Assembly (NCBI RefSeq): GCF_900172265.1
Contig: NZ_FWFK01000001.1
Coordinates: 558,001 to 622,000 of the forward strand
Direction of reading: 5' to 3'
DNA length: 64,000 nucleotides
Source: Roseivivax jejudonensis
Lineage (GTDB): Bacteria; Pseudomonadota; Alphaproteobacteria; Rhodobacterales; Rhodobacteraceae
In this document: piece after piece, positions 60,779-64,000 of the stretch
Layout: every line of letters begins with the position of its first letter
Numbering within the stretch: the stretch's first letter is position 1
Notes under the pieces: model-generated
Seen by the model: only the letters and a program-made list of their open reading frames with translations
Databases searched by the model: none
What the model was told of the DNA's origin: nothing
Made by a program: the position numbers and the translations under genes

Positions 60779-61318
60779 TCAGAACAGCGGTGCGTATTTC
60801 CAGTTGTCGGCGTCGGGCGTGACCTCGTCGAGATCGTAGCCGGCCGAGCGCAGTCGTTCGGCCGCGTCCACGCCGGCTTCCGCCGCCTGGTCGACGAGCG
60901 CGCGGCCGGCTTCGACGTCCTGTGCGACGCCGTGCCCGCGGATCAGGTTGATGCCGTGGTTGAGGGCCCCGATCGGGTCGCCCGCTTCCGCCGCGCGCCG
61001 GTCCCACCGCGCGCTGGCATCGGGGTTGTACTCCCCGCCGAGCCCGTTGTTGTCGAGCTGGCTCATCCAGGTCATGGCGCCTGTGTAGCCGGCTTCGGCG
61101 CAGCGCTCGAACAGCGCGCGCGCGGCGCCGTGCTTGCCTGATTTCGTCAGCATGTAGCCCGAGGCGCAGGTGACCATGTCCGTGGCCCCGTTCTCGGAAT
61201 TCTCCAGAACGCGGCCCCACGTCATCTCGTCGGGGTTGAGCGTGCCGTACTCGTCGGCCAGCGACGGACCGGCAGCGAGCGCGCAGCCCAGTATCGCCAT
61301 GAAGCGGATGCGATGCAT
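60779..61318 (-). CDS. Secreted Sel1/TPR-like repeat protein
   Basis: The 179-residue product has a signal peptide (MHRIRFMAILGCALAAGPSL, cleavage near LADE). The body contains Sel1-like helical repeats: GKHGAARALFERCAEAGYTG, ASARWDRRAAEAGDPIGALN, and HGVAQDVEAGRALVDQAAEA. It is the last gene of the minus-strand PQQ-linked cluster and is presumably periplasmic. A scaffold or assembly role is inference. Confidence 0.75.
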   Translation of the reverse strand: MHRIRFMAILGCALAAGPSLADEYGTLNPDEMTWGRVLENSENGATDMVTCASGYMLTKSGKHGAARALFERCAEAGYTGAMTWMSQLDNNGLGGEYNPDASARWDRRAAEAGDPIGALNHGINLIRGHGVAQDVEAGRALVDQAAEAGVDAAERLRSAGYDLDEVTPDADNWKYAPLF

Positions 61319-61381
61319 GATCGTGTCCTCACTGCCAGAACCATAGCACGGCGCGGCGGGCCGATCAGCCCGCCGGTTCGT

Positions 61382-62344
61382 TCAGTCGGTCGGACGGAAC
61401 GCGGCACCCCACGGAAAGCGCCCGACCTTGATCGTCTTGATCGCCTCGCGCGCGGCCACGTCCACGACAGTCACGTCTCCCGAGACGCCGTTGGTGGTGA
61501 AGAGCCGCGAGCGATCCTCGTTGAACTCCATGTGCCAGACGCGGCGACCCACCAGCAGGTAGTCCTCGACCTCGTAGGTCTCCGCGTTGACGAAGGCGAT
61601 GTGGTTCGACGGCCCGAGCGCGACCACCGCATGCGTGTCGTCCGCCGTCATCTCGAAGCCGACGGGCTGCACCCGGTCGGGATGGATGCGCGGAAGCTCG
61701 AACCCGATCTTCGCCTTCTCGGTCTGGGTCTCGACGTCGAAGACGGTGATCGTGCCGCCGATCTCGGAACTGACCCAGAGCTCGGTGCCGTCCTTGACGA
61801 ACTCGGCATGACGCGGCCGCGAATCGACGAGCGTATTGGCGAAGAGCTCCTGTGTTTCGGTGTCGATCCAGTGCGCCATGTTCGTCGTTTCGGACGTGGT
61901 GATGGCGATCGTGCCATCAGGCGACACGGCCATGCCCTCGGGCTCGATGCCCACGTTGATCTGGGCCACGACCTCGCGCGTCTCGGTGTCGACGACCGTG
62001 GTGATCGCGTCGTCCTCGTTGGCGATGTAGAGATGCCGGTTGTCCGGAGCGAGCGCGAATTGTTCGGGATCTTCGCCCGACGGCAGGTCATGCAGGATCT
62101 CGCCCGAGTCGGGATCCATGACCTGGACCGCGTCGCTGTCCGAGGCGCAGATGTAGACGACCGAATGATCGCGCGCGAAGGTGATGCCGCGCGGGCGTTG
62201 CCCGGTCGAAATCGTGCGCGTGACCTCCAGCGTTTCGGTGTCGATCACGCTGATCGTGTCGTCCTTTTCGTTGGTCACCCAGATCTCGTCTGCCATCGCC
62301 GGCGCGGCAAGAATGGCGGTCGAGGCAAGAAGCGTGCGCAACAT
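61382..62344 (-). CDS. PQQ-dependent catabolism-associated YVTN beta-propeller protein
   Basis: A 320-residue periplasmic protein with a signal peptide (MLRTLLASTAILAAPAMA). Repeated strands of the YVTN/40-residue type make a seven-bladed propeller: ISVIDTETLEVTRTISTGQR, TTVVDTETREVVAQINVGIE, and VTVVDVAAREAIKTIKVGRF. Proteins of this type (TIGR03866) accompany PQQ-dependent alcohol or methanol dehydrogenases. It follows the substrate-binding protein gene by 63 bases. The ABC ATPase and permease that usually follow are not here. Confidence 0.88.
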   Translation of the reverse strand: MLRTLLASTAILAAPAMADEIWVTNEKDDTISVIDTETLEVTRTISTGQRPRGITFARDHSVVYICASDSDAVQVMDPDSGEILHDLPSGEDPEQFALAPDNRHLYIANEDDAITTVVDTETREVVAQINVGIEPEGMAVSPDGTIAITTSETTNMAHWIDTETQELFANTLVDSRPRHAEFVKDGTELWVSSEIGGTITVFDVETQTEKAKIGFELPRIHPDRVQPVGFEMTADDTHAVVALGPSNHIAFVNAETYEVEDYLLVGRRVWHMEFNEDRSRLFTTNGVSGDVTVVDVAAREAIKTIKVGRFPWGAAFRPTD

Positions 62345-62407
62345 GGCAAAATCAATCCTCTGAAAGGCGGCGGACCGAGGCCGTGGCCGCGGCCGGCGAG
62401 GCGTGGG

Positions 62408-63586
62408 TCAGGAAGCGTCGAAGGCGGTGCAGCCGGCCTCGGGCGCGTCGAGGCCAAGCGAGTCGAGCGGGTTGAGCTGATGCAGGAAGCCCTCGAGCGG
62501 GGCCTGTGCCGCGAGCGCGCGCGCATGCACGAGAGGGATGGGCTGGCGCATCTGGCCGTTCCAGTCGCGGAAGGTCAGCGGGCTGCCCTTGAAGCCCGCG
62601 AGCTCGAAATCCGGACCGAGCAGAAAGGCGCGGAGCGTCGGGGCATCGGCGGCTTCGGTGCGGGTGACGGCCTCGCCGATGGACCGGATGGCGGCCCAGG
62701 CCCCGTAATCCGCCGGCCGCATGTCTCGGCCCGCCGCATCGGTGAAGCGCGATTGCAGCTGCGCCGCGCCCCATTGCTCGACCACCGGCGCCCACGTCGC
62801 GGGCACCAGCCCCTCCGACCCCGCGATCGGCCGCGGGATCCACGTGTTGTAGGGAATGTAGCGGGCGAAATCCCCGATCTCGTCCGCCACCAACAGGACG
62901 TCGTACTCGCCAAGGTCCTGAGTGAAGAGCGGCACTTCGGCAGCCGCGTTCCGGCGCATGTCGGCATCGAAGCGCCACTCGGCGCGCGAGCCGATCTCGA
63001 GGCCGAACTTCGTCGCCGAGGATTCCAGCGCCTCGGCAAAGGCCGCGTCCTCGGGCTGTGGGCCGGTCACGAGCGCGAGGTCGCGCCACCGCCGTTCGAC
63101 CAGCATCTGCATGAGCGCGTCGGTGCGCATGGCGTAGGAGGCGGACGTGTGCAGGAGGTTGGCGCGGCACGCCGCGCCGCGGAGCGTCGTGTCCTCCTCG
63201 GTCGCGTTGAACAGGAGCGCGTCCTGTGCCTCCGGCAGGTCTGCGGCAGCGAGGATCGCGTCGCGCGGCGCATCGAGCACCAGCAGATCGGTCTGACCGA
63301 GGGCCTCGGCGGCCGCGGCGGCGAAGTCGCCATCCTCCGGCACCTCGGTCACGGTCATCCCCCACGTCTGGCCGAGAAATCCGCCGGTGGTACGGTTGTC
63401 CGCAAGCCCGACCTCGGCCCCCGCGCGCCCCAGATCCTCGGGCAGCGGATCGAGGTTCGACAGGGTCGGCGGCGTCGGCGTCACCTGCCGCAAGTAATGG
63501 ATCTCGACGTTGACCTCGGCGGCGGTCGTAGCGACCGTGCCGCACCACATCACCGCCGCGACGCAAAGCGTGAACGACTTTCGCAT
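62408..63586 (-). CDS. ABC-type substrate-binding protein of a PQQ-dependent alcohol dehydrogenase system
   Basis: A 392-residue periplasmic binding-protein-fold protein with a signal peptide (MRKSFTLCVAAVMWCGTVAT, cleavage near TAAE). It resembles the branched-chain-amino-acid-type binding proteins found beside PQQ alcohol dehydrogenases (TIGR03863): EIHYLRQVTPTPPTLSNLDP, LVLDAPRDAILAAADLPEAQ, LLFNATEEDTTLRG, and the C-terminal WNGQMRQPIPLVHARAL with HQLNPLDSLGLDAPE. Its ligand is unknown; a role in cofactor or enzyme maturation has been proposed for this class. It is divergent from the cytochrome gene at 63766. Confidence 0.87.
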   Translation of the reverse strand: MRKSFTLCVAAVMWCGTVATTAAEVNVEIHYLRQVTPTPPTLSNLDPLPEDLGRAGAEVGLADNRTTGGFLGQTWGMTVTEVPEDGDFAAAAAEALGQTDLLVLDAPRDAILAAADLPEAQDALLFNATEEDTTLRGAACRANLLHTSASYAMRTDALMQMLVERRWRDLALVTGPQPEDAAFAEALESSATKFGLEIGSRAEWRFDADMRRNAAAEVPLFTQDLGEYDVLLVADEIGDFARYIPYNTWIPRPIAGSEGLVPATWAPVVEQWGAAQLQSRFTDAAGRDMRPADYGAWAAIRSIGEAVTRTEAADAPTLRAFLLGPDFELAGFKGSPLTFRDWNGQMRQPIPLVHARALAAQAPLEGFLHQLNPLDSLGLDAPEAGCTAFDAS

Positions 63587-63765
63587 GGTGTGTCCTCCCT
63601 TGCCGATCACGCTACGCAATCGCGCCGCGGCGCCTCTATCCGACCTAAGTCGTGCGGCGCCGCGCCGCTCGCGCCACGAAAGTCCAATTCCACGCAACCG
63701 GGGCCCCGGATTAGACCGATTGAAGAGGAGACACTCACCTTTTGCGTTCCACGGGAGGAGCCACC
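63587..63765. promoter_or_regulatory. Divergent promoter region of the PQQ-linked cluster
   Basis: The gap between the two divergent starts contains CGAC-CTAA-GTCG (63641-63652), an interrupted palindrome that could be a regulator site. A GC-rich hairpin (GGCGC/GCGCC) is close by. Neither promoter could be fixed. Confidence 0.4.
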
Positions 63766-64000
63766 ATGACCCATCCGCTGATCCGTCCCGCCGGGGCCGC
63801 GCTCGTGCTCGCCTGCGCGGCGAGCCTCGCGCTGGCGCACGGCGACGTCGCGCCTCAGCCCGTCGATACCGGCGCACTGCCCGAGATCGGCGAAGAATGG
63901 CTGACCGAAAACCCCTACCGCGCCGACGCCGTGGGCGAAGATGTCTGGGCCGAGGCCGTGCGCATCGGCGCGTCCGGCTACAACCAGAACTGCGCACGCT
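63766..64000 (+). CDS. pedF: Cytochrome c-550 PedF, 3' end outside window
   Basis: The first 78 codons are visible. A signal peptide (MTHPLIRPAGAALVLACAAS, cleavage near LALA-H) is followed by GDVAPQPVDTGALPEIGEEW, NPYRADAVGEDVWAEAVRIG and YNQNCAR. The last Cys is the first of the expected heme motif CxxCH, which the window edge cuts. This N-terminus is characteristic of the cytochrome c-550 that accepts electrons from PQQ-dependent alcohol dehydrogenases. The ribosome binding site GGGAGGAG supports the start. Confidence 0.88.
   Translation, partial: MTHPLIRPAGAALVLACAASLALAHGDVAPQPVDTGALPEIGEEWLTENPYRADAVGEDVWAEAVRIGASGYNQNCAR

Noticed and set aside
61313-63769. An 818-codon plus-strand open frame opposite the PQQ-linked genes
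   Set aside because: Antisense to genes with signal peptides and recognised domains; composition is Arg/Asp/Val-rich without structure.

Overview
This window is about 68% GC chromosomal DNA from an alphaproteobacterium, most likely a marine-type Rhodobacteraceae (Roseobacter group or relative). The evidence is gene content and order: lptC-lptA-lptB-hpf-ptsN, rpmH-rnpA-yidD, yidC-MOSC-engB, argB-sixA, a TIGR01459-type HAD protein, a DUF3576 lipoprotein, a small DUF1127-like protein, a TAXI-type TRAP transporter, and an alphaproteobacterial RpoH-type promoter in front of dnaKJ. I see no insertion sequence, phage, CRISPR array, rRNA, tmRNA or RNase P RNA. There is one tRNA (Arg-ACG).

Layout. 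1-2435: 3' part of a 2,4-dienoyl-CoA reductase gene and a DJ-1/PfpI protein. 2684-6101: dnaK-dnaJ with promoter, intercistronic stem-loop and terminator. 6193-7461: alkB facing a secreted SH3-domain protein. 7522-16819: a surface-glycan locus with an ABC-2 permease, cysQ, galU, galE, two paralogous glycosyltransferases, a GT14-like enzyme with a long C-terminal extension, and a protein carrying two sulfotransferase halves. 16833-20763: minus-strand rnd-lptC-lptA-lptB and hpf-ptsN. 20764-21700: a 0.94-kb region without a gene, then an initiating sugar-phosphate transferase, FMN reductase, OmpA lipoprotein, Ada-like methyltransferase, a lipoprotein and a GNAT protein. 25970-29425: smc. 29459-34424: Nudix protein, an unknown Cys-containing protein, tRNA-Arg, an orphan histidine kinase, a flavoprotein and a VTT membrane protein.

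34664-48105 holds a housekeeping block: rpmH-rnpA-yidD, then yidC-MOSC-engB, then argB-sixA. It is split by DUF1127-sodC-ttcA-EAL and by a TAXI-TRAP transporter. 48110-53973: GST, holA, lptE, an RTX calcium-binding protein, a GT4 glycosyltransferase and a DUF3576 lipoprotein. 54248-60745: a porin with a clear terminator, a TPR-sulfotransferase, a YggS-type PLP protein, Mn-dependent pyrophosphatase, gph (no canonical start codon), a HAD protein and a MaoC hydratase. 60779-64000: the edge of a PQQ-dependent alcohol (methanol-type) oxidation cluster, with a Sel1/TPR-like secreted protein, a YVTN propeller, a PQQ-system substrate-binding protein and, divergently, the start of cytochrome c-550 (pedF).

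The most interesting region is 7522-16819. Nucleotide-sugar synthesis (GalU, GalE), transferases, a fused sulfotransferase and CysQ, which removes the PAP released by sulfotransferases, together suggest synthesis and export of a sulfated surface polysaccharide. The glycan itself cannot be read from the sequence.
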